Source of the DNA: Dyadobacter jejuensis
GTDB taxonomy: Bacteria; Bacteroidota; Bacteroidia; Cytophagales; Spirosomataceae
Assembly (NCBI RefSeq): GCF_003149085.1
Contig: NZ_QGDT01000013.1
Location: forward strand, 62,001 to 126,000
Length of the DNA stretch: 64,000 nt
Reading direction: 5' to 3'
Shown: piece after piece, positions 32,790-41,060 of the stretch
How positions within the stretch are numbered: position 1 is the stretch's first letter
Layout of the letters: every line of letters starts with the position of its first letter
Program-made: the position numbers and the translations under genes
Notes under the pieces: generated by a model
Seen by the model: the letters and a program-made list of their open reading frames with translations, nothing else
Told to the model about the DNA's origin: nothing
Database searches by the model: none

Positions 32790-34499
32790 ATGAATTCGAT
32801 TTTCCGACCTATTCCATTAATAAGTATTTTGATACTTATGCTAATCGTGGGCCTGCATTTTAGCTATTTGTTTCGCTTTGCGCTAAATGTTCCCAATGGA
32901 GACGACTATTACTGTATATATGACTTTCTGATTCAGTATCAGGCGGCTGATTCCATTTCAGAAAAGCTACTTCTGATTATTACACCTTGGTTAGAACATA
33001 CTATCGCCTACACCAAAATTTTGGCCCTAGTCAATCACTTGATTTTTGGCGTACTAGATTTTAAGGCCTATATATTTATGGGGAATTTAAGCCTAGTAGG
33101 TATTTTTTCATTGTACTATTTGCTGTTGAGTAGGATGAAGAAACCAATTTACTTTATAATACCCATAGCCCTATTATTATTTCAACCGCAAAGCTATGAA
33201 GGGTTGTATTGGCCTGCTGCCACTGCAGCTTATATGTCGGTCATCTTCTTTTCGTTTTTATCGGTGTATTTGGCCTGTTCCGACCGTCGGGGAGCTATCT
33301 GGGGAGCATTGGCCGCTGGCACTATGGCCTTGTATACCTTCGGCTCGGGGGTGATGGTCCTGCCTGTCGTTTTTGTTATTCTCCTATTGAAGGGGGACTA
33401 CCGAAAGCTCCTGATATGGAGCCTATGGTCGGCCTTTATACTCACCTTGTTTTTGACTTTCTATGTCTATCCGGAGTCGAGTAGGCCTCCTATTTTTCAA
33501 AGTTTGTTGACTAATCCAGGATACGTTTTCAATTATTTTTTCGCGTTTCTAGGGATGACCACCGATTTGGAAGAAGCCAACAAAATGCCCAATGAGGTGC
33601 GCCATATCATCGGATACGGGTTTGTGTTGTTTGTGTTATTATTTGGTTTGCTATTCAAGCGATTCCTGGCCTTTTTAAAAAACCGAACAAAAAATTCGGC
33701 AGACTTCTGGACTATAGTGGGTTTTAGCCTTATTATATTAGGTGGCACGGCCAGTATGGCCTTGCTGCGTGGGCAGACTGAGATGATTTATATATTTTCG
33801 AGTCGTTATAAGATCTATTCGGCCAATATGACGATCCTGGTATTTTGTGCTATGCTGTTGTTTAGCACGAAACGACCTTGGGAGAAATACTTTTTGGCCC
33901 TTGCTTTAACTCTCTCCTCGGTGTTTTTTGTGGTGTCGTATTACCACTATACCTATAAGATTAAAGAACAACGCGACGTGTTTCAAGCGGGGGTGTATAA
34001 TTGGAATACCAATCAGCAATGGTTGCTCTATCGGCAAACTTCTTATTATGAAAAAACTTCGGAGCATTTTTCCCGACTGATGGACCGGCCAGAGAGTCCC
34101 TATCATATCCCATCCTATTTTCCGACCCTTGCCAGGGATAGGATAGAGCATGCGGAGATGGACTCGGGCTTGGAGGTCGTCAGCATCGATGGGAAGCTGG
34201 TACTCTTTAAGAATGAAACCGCCCCCCAGGCCGGTATTCATCGGGGCAATTTTATATTTTTTATGTCCGATAAGCATATCTATCTGTTTCCGACTTTGGC
34301 GAATGCTAACGCCAAAAAAAATCTGATTGCCAGTGGGGATTGGTATAAAAATGGCTACGTTTCACTAGTCAATGTGGATCAGTTGACTCCCGATACCTAT
34401 CGCATTGGCGACTATAATAGCCTTACCGACCATATCAGGGTGTTTGAAGAGCCAATCCGCATAGGAGCGACTTATTTGCCTGTATTTAATAAAGAGTAA
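32790..34499 (+). CDS. Multi-pass membrane protein, GT-C glycosyltransferase-like
   Basis: 569 residues with about ten hydrophobic helices in the first ~380 residues and a hydrophilic, probably extracytoplasmic C-terminal domain of about 180. The first loop after helix 1 has NGDDYYCIYDF, an acidic pair where GT-C glycosyltransferases hold their metal/catalytic Asp residues, and helices alternate with short loops as in that fold. It might transfer sugars from a polyprenyl-linked donor, but no exact family was recognised. Immediately upstream of the GreA-like gene (gap about 37 bp), perhaps co-transcribed. Confidence 0.75.
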   Translation: MNSIFRPIPLISILILMLIVGLHFSYLFRFALNVPNGDDYYCIYDFLIQYQAADSISEKLLLIITPWLEHTIAYTKILALVNHLIFGVLDFKAYIFMGNLSLVGIFSLYYLLLSRMKKPIYFIIPIALLLFQPQSYEGLYWPAATAAYMSVIFFSFLSVYLACSDRRGAIWGALAAGTMALYTFGSGVMVLPVVFVILLLKGDYRKLLIWSLWSAFILTLFLTFYVYPESSRPPIFQSLLTNPGYVFNYFFAFLGMTTDLEEANKMPNEVRHIIGYGFVLFVLLFGLLFKRFLAFLKNRTKNSADFWTIVGFSLIILGGTASMALLRGQTEMIYIFSSRYKIYSANMTILVFCAMLLFSTKRPWEKYFLALALTLSSVFFVVSYYHYTYKIKEQRDVFQAGVYNWNTNQQWLLYRQTSYYEKTSEHFSRLMDRPESPYHIPSYFPTLARDRIEHAEMDSGLEVVSIDGKLVLFKNETAPQAGIHRGNFIFFMSDKHIYLFPTLANANAKKNLIASGDWYKNGYVSLVNVDQLTPDTYRIGDYNSLTDHIRVFEEPIRIGATYLPVFNKE

Positions 34500-34536
34500 A
34501 GAGAAATTTTAAAAGTAAAAAAGGCAAGTGAAAAGA

Positions 34537-34983
34537 ATGGACAAAAGCGGGATTGTAAGGATTCTAGAAACTACCCTCGATGAGCGTATGCAGCATGCTA
34601 AAAAGGCGATGGACGCAGCCCAGCAGTCGGCCAATGAACAAGGGAAGAGTTCGGTAGGCGATAAGTATGAAACCGCCCGTTCGATGGGGCAATTGGATAG
34701 GGATATGTTTGCCAGGCAGTATGAGTCGGCCAGGCAGGAAAGGTTGATACTGGAGCGGATAAACCCCCAAGAAGTACATAAACAGGTAACCTTGGGTTCG
34801 GTAGTGGATACCACGGCAGGCTGGTTTTTTGTGGCGGTGAGTTTCGGGAAACTGGCCTATCTGCAGGAATCGGTCATGGTGGTTTCGTCTTTATCACCGA
34901 TTGGGCGTGCCCTTTTAGGAAAATCGGCAGGCGATTCTTTTGATTTTATGGGTAAAAAGCAGCAGATTAATGCCGTAGAATAA
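34537..34983 (+). CDS. GreA/GreB-like small protein
   Basis: 148 residues (an in-frame GTG at 34528 would add three). The N-terminal half is helical (an Ala/Gln/Lys-rich helical pair, ERMQHAKKAMDAAQQSANEQ then a second), like the coiled coil of Gre factors but shorter and without their conserved acidic tip being evident. The C-terminal half, VTLGSVVDTTAGWFFVAVSFG... SLSPIGRALLGKSAGDSFDF, matches the FKBP-like domain that lets Gre factors bind RNA polymerase. Many homologues carry a misleading ketoacyl-ACP synthase label. RNA polymerase binding is inference. Confidence 0.75.
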   Translation: MDKSGIVRILETTLDERMQHAKKAMDAAQQSANEQGKSSVGDKYETARSMGQLDRDMFARQYESARQERLILERINPQEVHKQVTLGSVVDTTAGWFFVAVSFGKLAYLQESVMVVSSLSPIGRALLGKSAGDSFDFMGKKQQINAVE

Positions 34984-35005
34984 GTGTGATTCATGTTAAA
35001 TAATA

Positions 35006-35881
35006 ATGCTGATGAAACTGAAAATTAAAACCCAAGGGAAAAAAATACGTTTAAATTATGTAGAAATTGGCGCAGGGCAACCTGGCGCAGGGCATCCTGG
35101 CGCAGGGCATCCTGGCGCAGGGCAACCCATTGTTTTTATACATGGCTGGCCGCTTAGCCATAAGATGTGGGAGCCTCAATTGCAATATTTTGCCGATCAG
35201 GGATTTAGGAGCATCGCCTACGACCGCAGGGGCTTTGGCGATTCCGATGCCCCATCTGGGAGCTATGACTACGATGTGTTGGCGGAAGATCTGCACCGGC
35301 TTATCCTAGAACTGGACTTGAAGAAGGTCATTCTCTGTGGATTCTCGATGGGCGGCGGGGAGGTCATTCGCTATCTGACCAATTATGGCTCCGACCGTAT
35401 TGATAAAATCGTGCTGATGGGGTCCATAATCCCCCTCGTTAAGAAAACCGACGACAACCCCGATGGGGTCCCCGAGCAGGCGTTGGAGGATATTTTAGAG
35501 GCACTTAAGAACAATAGAGTCCCATTTTTGGAGGAATTCGGAAAGGGCTTCCTGAATTATGACCCGCATCAAGGCAATGTTTCGGAGGCCATGTTGAAGT
35601 ATTATTTTAGCATAGCGGCACACGCCTCCCCCGTAGCTACCCTTGGCTGTGCCCAAGCATGGGCCTATACCGACTTTCGGCCCGAGCTAGCGAATGTGAC
35701 GGTTCCTGCCTTAATCATCCATGGGAGTGCGGACGGTATCGTGCCCATCAAAACCAGTGGAGACCAGGCGGCTCGAGGGATTAAGAATAGCCAATATGTG
35801 GTAGTCGCCGATGGGCCGCATGGGCTGAATTTGACCCACCGCGACGAGGTGAATGAAGCGATGGTGCGGTTCTTGAAATAG
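35006..35881 (+). CDS. Alpha/beta hydrolase (chloroperoxidase/arylesterase-like)
   Basis: 291 residues, cytosolic. Hydrolase motifs: VFIHGWPLSHKMW (oxyanion His-Gly), nucleophile GFSMGGGE with Ser about residue 114, Asp in GSADGIVP near 248 and His in GPHGLNLTH. The fold and motif order match the non-haem chloroperoxidase/arylesterase group; the substrate is unknown. Oddity: four direct 15-bp repeats encode GAGQPGAGHPGAGHPGAGQP (residues 22-41) between the first beta strands, lengthening a loop. ATG at 35006 or 35012. Tandem with the GPx gene 39 bp downstream. Confidence 0.9.
   Translation: MLMKLKIKTQGKKIRLNYVEIGAGQPGAGHPGAGHPGAGQPIVFIHGWPLSHKMWEPQLQYFADQGFRSIAYDRRGFGDSDAPSGSYDYDVLAEDLHRLILELDLKKVILCGFSMGGGEVIRYLTNYGSDRIDKIVLMGSIIPLVKKTDDNPDGVPEQALEDILEALKNNRVPFLEEFGKGFLNYDPHQGNVSEAMLKYYFSIAAHASPVATLGCAQAWAYTDFRPELANVTVPALIIHGSADGIVPIKTSGDQAARGIKNSQYVVVADGPHGLNLTHRDEVNEAMVRFLK
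35069..35128 (+). repeat. 15-bp direct repeats inside a hydrolase gene (x4)
   Basis: Unit GGCGCAGGGCA(A/T)CCT repeated four times head to tail: 35069-35083, 35084-35098, 35099-35113, 35114-35128 (last base differs). The period is a multiple of three, so copy-number changes keep the reading frame and only lengthen a loop of the hydrolase. No similar repeat was seen elsewhere in the window. Confidence 0.95.
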
Positions 35882-35920
35882 AGTACCTATTCATCATGAA
35901 GATGTCCTTAAATATTTGCT

Positions 35921-36424
35921 ATGAGTTTTTATGATCTATCGGCCCACAGGCCCAATGGTACCGTTTTGCCATTTTCAGACTTTCAAGGTAAAACGGTATT
36001 AATCGTTAATACCGCTACCCAATGTGGATTGGCGCCACAATTTGAAGGACTGGAAGTCCTTCATGAACGCTATGCCGACAAAGGGTTGGTGGTATTAGGG
36101 TTCCCTTGCAATCAGTTTAGGAACCAAGAGCCGGAGACCAACGAGACGGTCGAAATGAGTTGCCGCATGAACCATGGGGTGACCTTCCAGCTTACTAAGA
36201 AGGTGGACGTGAATGGCCCCGATACGGACCCGGTCTTTGTATTTTTGAAAAAATCACTGGGAGGCTTTCTGGGGAAAAGGATAAAATGGAATTTTACCAA
36301 GTTCCTCATCGGTCCCGACGGGAAGCCCTATAAGCGCTATGCGCCTACCACCAAGCCAGCGGCCCTTGAAGAGGATATTCAGAAACTATTAACCCTTCCT
36401 GTGGGCGCATTAAAGGACCAGTAA
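35921..36424 (+). CDS. Glutathione peroxidase (cytosolic, BtuE-type)
   Basis: 167-residue GPx-family peroxidase without signal peptide, acting on hydroperoxides with thioredoxin or glutathione as donor. Catalytic motif NTATQCGLAPQ with Cys at residue 35; GFPCNQFRNQEP carries the second conserved Gln/Cys region; RIKWNFTKFLIGPDG supplies the Trp-Asn. Family length. In line with the alpha/beta hydrolase gene, probably one transcript. It differs from the exported GPx at position 1-499, giving two compartments with peroxidase activity. Confidence 0.94.
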   Translation: MSFYDLSAHRPNGTVLPFSDFQGKTVLIVNTATQCGLAPQFEGLEVLHERYADKGLVVLGFPCNQFRNQEPETNETVEMSCRMNHGVTFQLTKKVDVNGPDTDPVFVFLKKSLGGFLGKRIKWNFTKFLIGPDGKPYKRYAPTTKPAALEEDIQKLLTLPVGALKDQ

Positions 36425-36435
36425 TATTCAATAAA

Positions 36436-36470
36436 AGAGGCTGCCTTTCAAAGACAGCCTCTCGTTTTTT
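36436..36470. terminator. Bidirectional terminator GPx/YebC
   Basis: AGAGGCTG...CAGCCTCT hairpin (36436-36443 with 36455-36462, inner CTT/AAG pairing) followed by CGTTTTTT on the plus strand; on the minus strand the hairpin is followed by TTTTATT. It lies at the end of both convergent genes. Confidence 0.8.
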
Positions 36471-37185
36471 ATGCCATGTTATGGTATACCCTCTGAACGT
36501 CGTCGTCTTCTTCTATTTTTTCAATTAATTTTTCGATTTCAGCCATTTCTTCCTCGTTCAAGGACTTGGTGTCGTTGGGGATCCGCTCAAAGTCGGACTC
36601 AATAATCTCAAAATTGTTTTCTTCCAAATAGGTTTGAATCGTGCCAAAAGAGGTGAACTCCCCATAGATGTTAATCTGGTTGTTCTCTTCGTCCAAGAAA
36701 ACCTCATCGGCACCATAGTCAATAAGCTCTAACTCTAGCTCCTCAACATCGTGCTTACCGTCGTTGGTGACCTTAAAAAGACATTTTCTTTCAAAAATAA
36801 AATCGAGCATTCCGGTCGTGCCTAGGCTTCCCCCCAGCTTGTTAAAATAGCTTCGCACGTTAGCAACGGTACGCGTAGGATTATCGGTAGTACTCTCCAC
36901 CAAAATAGCGATACCATGGGGCCCGTAGCCCTCGTATACCATTTCTTTATAATCTTCTTGATCCTTAGAGCTAGCCCTTTTTATGGCCCGTTCTATGGTG
37001 TCTTTGGGCATGTTTACGGCTTTGGCATTTTGCAACAAGGCGCGTAGCCTGGAGTTGGTAGCGGGATCAGGTGTGCCATTTTTTACGGCTAAAACAATGT
37101 CTTTGCCGATTCGGGTAAATGTTTTGGCCATTTTGTCCCAGCGCTTAAACATCCGCGCTTTTCTATATTCATATGCTCTTCCCAT
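36469..37185 (-). CDS. YebC/PmpR/TACO1-family regulator
   Basis: 238-residue cytosolic protein of the YebC family, described as DNA-binding regulators or as translation factors that relieve stalling at proline-rich stretches. Three domains: N-terminal helical (MGRAYEYRKARMFKRWDKMAKTF...), the NPTRTVANVRSYFNKLGGSLGTTG core and the acidic C-terminal domain ending EDDDVQRVYHNMA. The length and motif order are canonical. Confidence 0.95.
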   Translation of the reverse strand: MGRAYEYRKARMFKRWDKMAKTFTRIGKDIVLAVKNGTPDPATNSRLRALLQNAKAVNMPKDTIERAIKRASSKDQEDYKEMVYEGYGPHGIAILVESTTDNPTRTVANVRSYFNKLGGSLGTTGMLDFIFERKCLFKVTNDGKHDVEELELELIDYGADEVFLDEENNQINIYGEFTSFGTIQTYLEENNFEIIESDFERIPNDTKSLNEEEMAEIEKLIEKIEEDDDVQRVYHNMA

Positions 37186-37769
37186 GGATATTGTATAAGG
37201 TACTTATGTTAATTCGCCATCCAGGCCCTTATTCCTAATGCCATGGATAGCAAAGTATGGTTATGCTTATTTTGTTGCAAATTTATAAAAGACATGGCAA
37301 TTCACGTATTTTTTATGGAAAAGATGGAATCTTATTGTCTAGGACCATTTCTAGCCACCCGTTAGGCTGGGGCTAGGGGATTGGGGTGTTTATCCCTAAA
37401 AATATACAATATGTAGCGTTTCCCCACAGTGTGGCCAGTAATTTTTACATTTTTGAATCGTCCTTGAATTAATTTTAGATTTTCTTCGTTACCTATTATC
37501 TTCTAGAATATGTCTATAGTGGTATCGAACACATATTTTTTATCGAAAAGTCCATCTAACGAATAGATTAAGACTATTTGTATGTCCCTTTAGTTCTATA
37601 ATGCGATAATAAACTTGTAAGAATAGTTTTGACATCGGAATATCTATTACAGTAAATAGAAGGACTTTTACAATCTGTCTACAAAAAGATGCTTCAATTT
37701 TGTCCTAATTGTTTGCTTTCTCCAAAGATGTTGACTACTTTGGCATGGAATTTTAGTTATTAGTATTCA

Positions 37770-37896
37770 GTCAAGCAAATGGAGGTACTTAAGTCCGCTT
37801 TTTGTGGATGGAACACCTCGATTTTGACGAACACTGATAGAGGAGGGTTTACGTGGAATGGCCTACTGTTATGCGGTAGGCCATTTTTTTATTTTT
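37770..37896 (+). ncRNA. Candidate small structured RNA before metF
   Basis: GTCAA (37770-37774) can pair with TTGAC (37824-37828), AAT with ATT, and GAGGT (37782-37786) with ACCTC (37815-37819), enclosing a CCGC/GTGG hairpin. A strong terminator follows (37857-37885). No plausible coding frame. The promoter is unclear: TTTG at 37739-37742 with a poor -7 box. Inference from structure alone. Confidence 0.3.
37857..37896 (+). terminator. Strong intrinsic terminator upstream of metF
   Basis: AATGGCCTAC (37857-37866) pairs perfectly with GTAGGCCATT (37876-37885), loop 9 nt, then TTTTTATTTTT on the plus strand. No CDS precedes it on this strand, so it ends an unannotated rightward transcript or acts as a leader attenuator for metF. 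Confidence 0.75.
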
Positions 37897-37964
37897 AATA
37901 TTGGAATGGTAACCGAAAAGCCTTTGATTTGTGGTGTATTAAATCGCTTTTCCATTTCGAATAC

Positions 37965-38921
37965 ATGACAAAAGTAACGGATTATATTCGCCAGGCTTCT
38001 GGCCGCACACTATTCTCTATCGAAATCATCCCCCCTTTAAAGGGTCAGAATATAGAGGAATTATTTCGTTCCATAGAGCCTCTTATGGAATTCAAACCTC
38101 CCTTCGTAGATGTTACCTATCACCGCGAAGAACTCATCGATCGGCCTGGTTCTAATGGGCAGCTGATACGCGTACCCATTCGGAAACGGCCGGGGACGGT
38201 GGGGATCTGTGCCCGGCTCATGGAGCGCTTTAAGGTAGACGCCGTGCCGCATGTAATATGTGGGGGATTCACCAAAGAAGAGACTGAAGATGTCCTTATC
38301 GACTTGTTTTATTTGGGTATAGACAATGTGTTGGTACTAAGAGGCGATGCTGAGAAGTCGGCGGGCGTCTTTATGGCCAAGGAAGGCGGGCACCATTATG
38401 CCTCTGAACTTTTGCAACAGGTGGTTAATATGAACCAAGGTAGCCTGCTAAATGAAGAAACACAAAGCCATCCTACCGATTTTTGTATCGGTATTGCCGG
38501 CTATCCAGAGAAGCATATGGATGCCGTAAGCTTCGAATCGGATTTTTCGTATTTAAAGAAAAAAATTGAACTGGGTGCAGAATATATCGTGACCCAGATG
38601 TTTTTTGATAACAAAAAATACTTCGATTTTGTAGATAAATGCCGGGCCGAAGGAATCACCATACCTATTATTCCTGGTCTTAAGCCCCTCTCTACGCGCC
38701 GTCAATTGGAAATCCTACCTAAAATATTCCATTTAGAAATGCCTGAGGACCTTTCCAAGGCGGTTCTTGGCGCTCATTCCGACAAAGATGTGCGGCAGAT
38801 TGGCGTGGAATGGGGCGTGCAGCAGTGCAAAGAATTGGTGGCCTACGGCGTGCCGGTCTTGCACTTCTATACCATGGGCAAGTCCGACAACGTCGCTCAA
38901 ATAGCTAGGGAAATGTTTTAA
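37965..38921 (+). CDS. metF: 5,10-methylenetetrahydrofolate reductase
   Basis: 318-residue FAD enzyme that makes 5-methyl-THF for methionine synthesis. The N-terminal FSIEIIPPLKG holds the conserved catalytic Glu, DVTYH follows, DNVLVLRGD is the folate/flavin loop, and QMFFDNKKYFDFV and the C-terminal VPVLHFYTMG complete the barrel. The ATG at 37965 puts MTKVTDYIRQ at the family's start; the frame is open to 37929. Its stop is only 8 bp from the convergent ybjQ-like stop. Confidence 0.95.
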   Translation: MTKVTDYIRQASGRTLFSIEIIPPLKGQNIEELFRSIEPLMEFKPPFVDVTYHREELIDRPGSNGQLIRVPIRKRPGTVGICARLMERFKVDAVPHVICGGFTKEETEDVLIDLFYLGIDNVLVLRGDAEKSAGVFMAKEGGHHYASELLQQVVNMNQGSLLNEETQSHPTDFCIGIAGYPEKHMDAVSFESDFSYLKKKIELGAEYIVTQMFFDNKKYFDFVDKCRAEGITIPIIPGLKPLSTRRQLEILPKIFHLEMPEDLSKAVLGAHSDKDVRQIGVEWGVQQCKELVAYGVPVLHFYTMGKSDNVAQIAREMF

Positions 38922-38929
38922 TTGATAGC

Positions 38930-39250
38930 TTATTTGGAAATAACAGCGGTTCCATTAGCACTTACCATGAGCATGGAACCGTTGCTTCCAATGGTCTGAA
39001 AGTCGAGGTCCACACCTACCACGGCATTGGCGCCAAGCCTGGAAGCTTGGTCCATCATCTCTCTGATGGCAATACTCTTTGCCTCTCTTAGGCTCTGTTC
39101 GTAAGCACCAGAGCGCCCTCCGACTACGTCGCGAATTCCCGCTAGTATATCTTTTACGAAATTGGCTCCGATAATGGCTTCACCATTGACTAAGCCTATA
39201 TACTGAATAATCTTTTGGCCCTCTATATTGGGTGTCGTTGTAACAAGCAT
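38930..39250 (-). CDS. YbjQ/UPF0145 family protein
   Basis: 106-residue protein of the YbjQ (putative heavy-metal-binding) family, thought to form a homopentamer. Starts [14 protein letters not shown] and has the hallmark [16 protein letters not shown] and [17 protein letters not shown]. Function in this family is not settled. Convergent with metF with an 8-bp gap and no visible terminator, so mRNAs probably overlap. Confidence 0.92.
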   Translation of the reverse strand: MLVTTTPNIEGQKIIQYIGLVNGEAIIGANFVKDILAGIRDVVGGRSGAYEQSLREAKSIAIREMMDQASRLGANAVVGVDLDFQTIGSNGSMLMVSANGTAVISK

Positions 39251-39485
39251 TGATATGGTAAGGTTATTTGTTCTAATAGGGTCGTAAATTACTTTTATTT
39301 TACTTTCGGACGTAATTAAATTATGCTTAACGGTATTTAAAGCCCTTCATGGGGCAGAGGAACCTTGCGAAAGGTCGATTACGCAGTCTTTGGTTCTCAT
39401 AAGGCAGGGATTCTGACTTATCCTTGGGTGAGAATAGTTATCTTTACATTTTTATCTTTATGGTTAATTAACCCTTTTTAGTTAC

Positions 39486-40055
39486 ATGCATATCGAAACC
39501 ATCACCGAGAATATTAAAAGTAGAAGGAGTATATTCCCGCCAAGCTATACCGATCAAGATATTACGATTGACACCATTAAAGCAATTTTAGAAAATGCAA
39601 ATTATGCCCCCACCCATCGGCGTACCGAGCCATGGCGGTTTACCGTCATGAAAGGAGAGGGCTTGGTGCGTTTGGCCGAATTCTTAAGGGAACGTTATAA
39701 GAATAATACCGCTCCAGAAGCATTTTCGCAGGCCCGGTATGAGGCTGCCGGCGAGAAGGTCCTGAAGGCCAACTGTGTGATTGCCATTCATATGCAACCC
39801 CACCCCGACCAAGTGCCAGAATGGGAAGAGGTGGCTGCAGTAGCCTGTGCGGTACAAAATATGTGGCTTACCGCCACCGCTTACGGAATAGGGGCGTACT
39901 GGAGTTCGCCAGGATTTCTGGATGAAATAGGGGCATTTTTGAATATCCCCATGGATCATAAATGCCTGGGCTTGTTTTATATGGGGTATTCGAATGCCGG
40001 GGATCTGGAGGCTAAGCGTACGCCGATAGAGGATAAAACTACCTGGCTTATATAA
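39486..40055 (+). CDS. Nitroreductase-family protein
   Basis: 189-residue FMN-dependent nitroreductase fold. Visible motifs: SRRS-type FMN-binding start (IKSRRSIFPPSYTD), NYAPTHRRTEPWRF, and AVACAVQNMWLTATAYGIGAYWSSP. Such enzymes reduce nitro compounds, quinones or flavins; the physiological substrate is unknown. Its TAA stop overlaps the ATG of the next gene (TAATG), so the two are likely translated together. Confidence 0.9.
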   Translation: MHIETITENIKSRRSIFPPSYTDQDITIDTIKAILENANYAPTHRRTEPWRFTVMKGEGLVRLAEFLRERYKNNTAPEAFSQARYEAAGEKVLKANCVIAIHMQPHPDQVPEWEEVAAVACAVQNMWLTATAYGIGAYWSSPGFLDEIGAFLNIPMDHKCLGLFYMGYSNAGDLEAKRTPIEDKTTWLI

Positions 40056-41035
40056 TGGTGGAGTCTAAAACGATCATGAGTCTGCAGGACTTATACATGT
40101 CCTACGATTCGGGACCGGTACTTACCGATATTCATCTGGATCTCTATGAAGGGGAATGGTTGGGGATTTTAGGAGAGAGTGGTTCCGGCAAAAGTACCTT
40201 GCTGCGTATTATAGCGAGGCTCATCGATGCCGATAGGGGGGAGGTTCGTTATCGAGACGAGCTCCTCACTCCAGTGGCTCGGGAGCTAATCCCTGGCCAT
40301 CCGGACATCAAGCTGATCCATCAGGATTATGCCCTTTTTCCAAATCAAACAGTCACAGAAAATATTGGGTACGCCCTTCGGTTTTATGATCCCGACTATC
40401 GAAAACAGCGGGTAGAGGAACTGATTGTGTTGGCAGGCTTGGAGAGCGTGAGGGATAAAAAAACGAAATGGCTGTCGGGAGGTGAAAAACAACGGACGGC
40501 CATTGCCAGAGCGCTCGCCGAAGAGCCGGAGGTGTTACTGCTCGATGAGCCCTTTGCGCATCTAGACAACCATAATAAGCAGGTGCTGTCTAGCGCCATA
40601 GAGGCACTGAGAGCGAATACCCAGACCACTTGTGTATTCGTAACCCATGAGTCGTCGGACGCCCTGGCCTGGTCCGATCGGATTGCGATACTACAGGCAG
40701 GGAAGATTGTACAAATAGACCGCCCCACTGTCGTATATCAGTCGCCCTATAATGGTTATGTGGCCGGACTGACCGGAGCCGTAAACTGGCTGGGTGGCGG
40801 GGCAGGGGAGCCCAAATATATCATCCGTCCGGAGCGACTTTCAGTGGCCCAGTCCGGCGATGCCGTGCGTTGGCAGGGAAAGATTATGTCCCTACGGTTT
40901 AATGGACCTTTTTGGATGGTCCGCTGTCAAAACGACCAAGGGTCGGTTACCTTTTACCATTCCGGCAATAGCCTATCGGTAGGAGATGCTATCCAGCTTA
41001 CGTATCAAGACGAAGATATTATTCACGTTCACTAG
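40055..41035 (+). CDS. ABC transporter ATP-binding protein (orphan)
   Basis: 326 residues. Nucleotide-binding domain with Walker A GESGSGKST, ABC signature LSGGEKQR, Walker B VLLLDEP and the His switch FVTHES, then a C-terminal TOBE-like beta barrel with YIIRPERLSV (about residues 240-325). Architecture is that of PotA/CysA/FbpC importers, which supply spermidine, sulfate or iron to inner-membrane permeases. No permease or binding protein lies beside it, so its partner is elsewhere or it has another role. It starts 1 nt inside the nitroreductase stop (TAATG). Confidence 0.92.
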   Translation: MVESKTIMSLQDLYMSYDSGPVLTDIHLDLYEGEWLGILGESGSGKSTLLRIIARLIDADRGEVRYRDELLTPVARELIPGHPDIKLIHQDYALFPNQTVTENIGYALRFYDPDYRKQRVEELIVLAGLESVRDKKTKWLSGGEKQRTAIARALAEEPEVLLLDEPFAHLDNHNKQVLSSAIEALRANTQTTCVFVTHESSDALAWSDRIAILQAGKIVQIDRPTVVYQSPYNGYVAGLTGAVNWLGGGAGEPKYIIRPERLSVAQSGDAVRWQGKIMSLRFNGPFWMVRCQNDQGSVTFYHSGNSLSVGDAIQLTYQDEDIIHVH

Positions 41036-41060
41036 ACCTAAGCGACCCTAGCTAGTCCTA

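Larger units (their letters stand above)
37186..37964. other. Gene-free 0.78-kb stretch before metF
   Basis: AT-rich, without a credible ORF. It holds a minus-strand -7 box for yebC (TAAATTTG at 37278-37285), a plus-strand TAGTTTTG box at 37624-37631 lacking a -33 partner, and a candidate structured RNA ending in a strong terminator at 37857-37896. The remainder shows nothing recognisable. Confidence 0.5.

Noticed and set aside
34537-34983. 3-oxoacyl-ACP synthase
   Set aside because: Homologues often carry this name, but there is no thiolase fold or Cys-His-Asn triad; the C-terminal half matches Gre factors.
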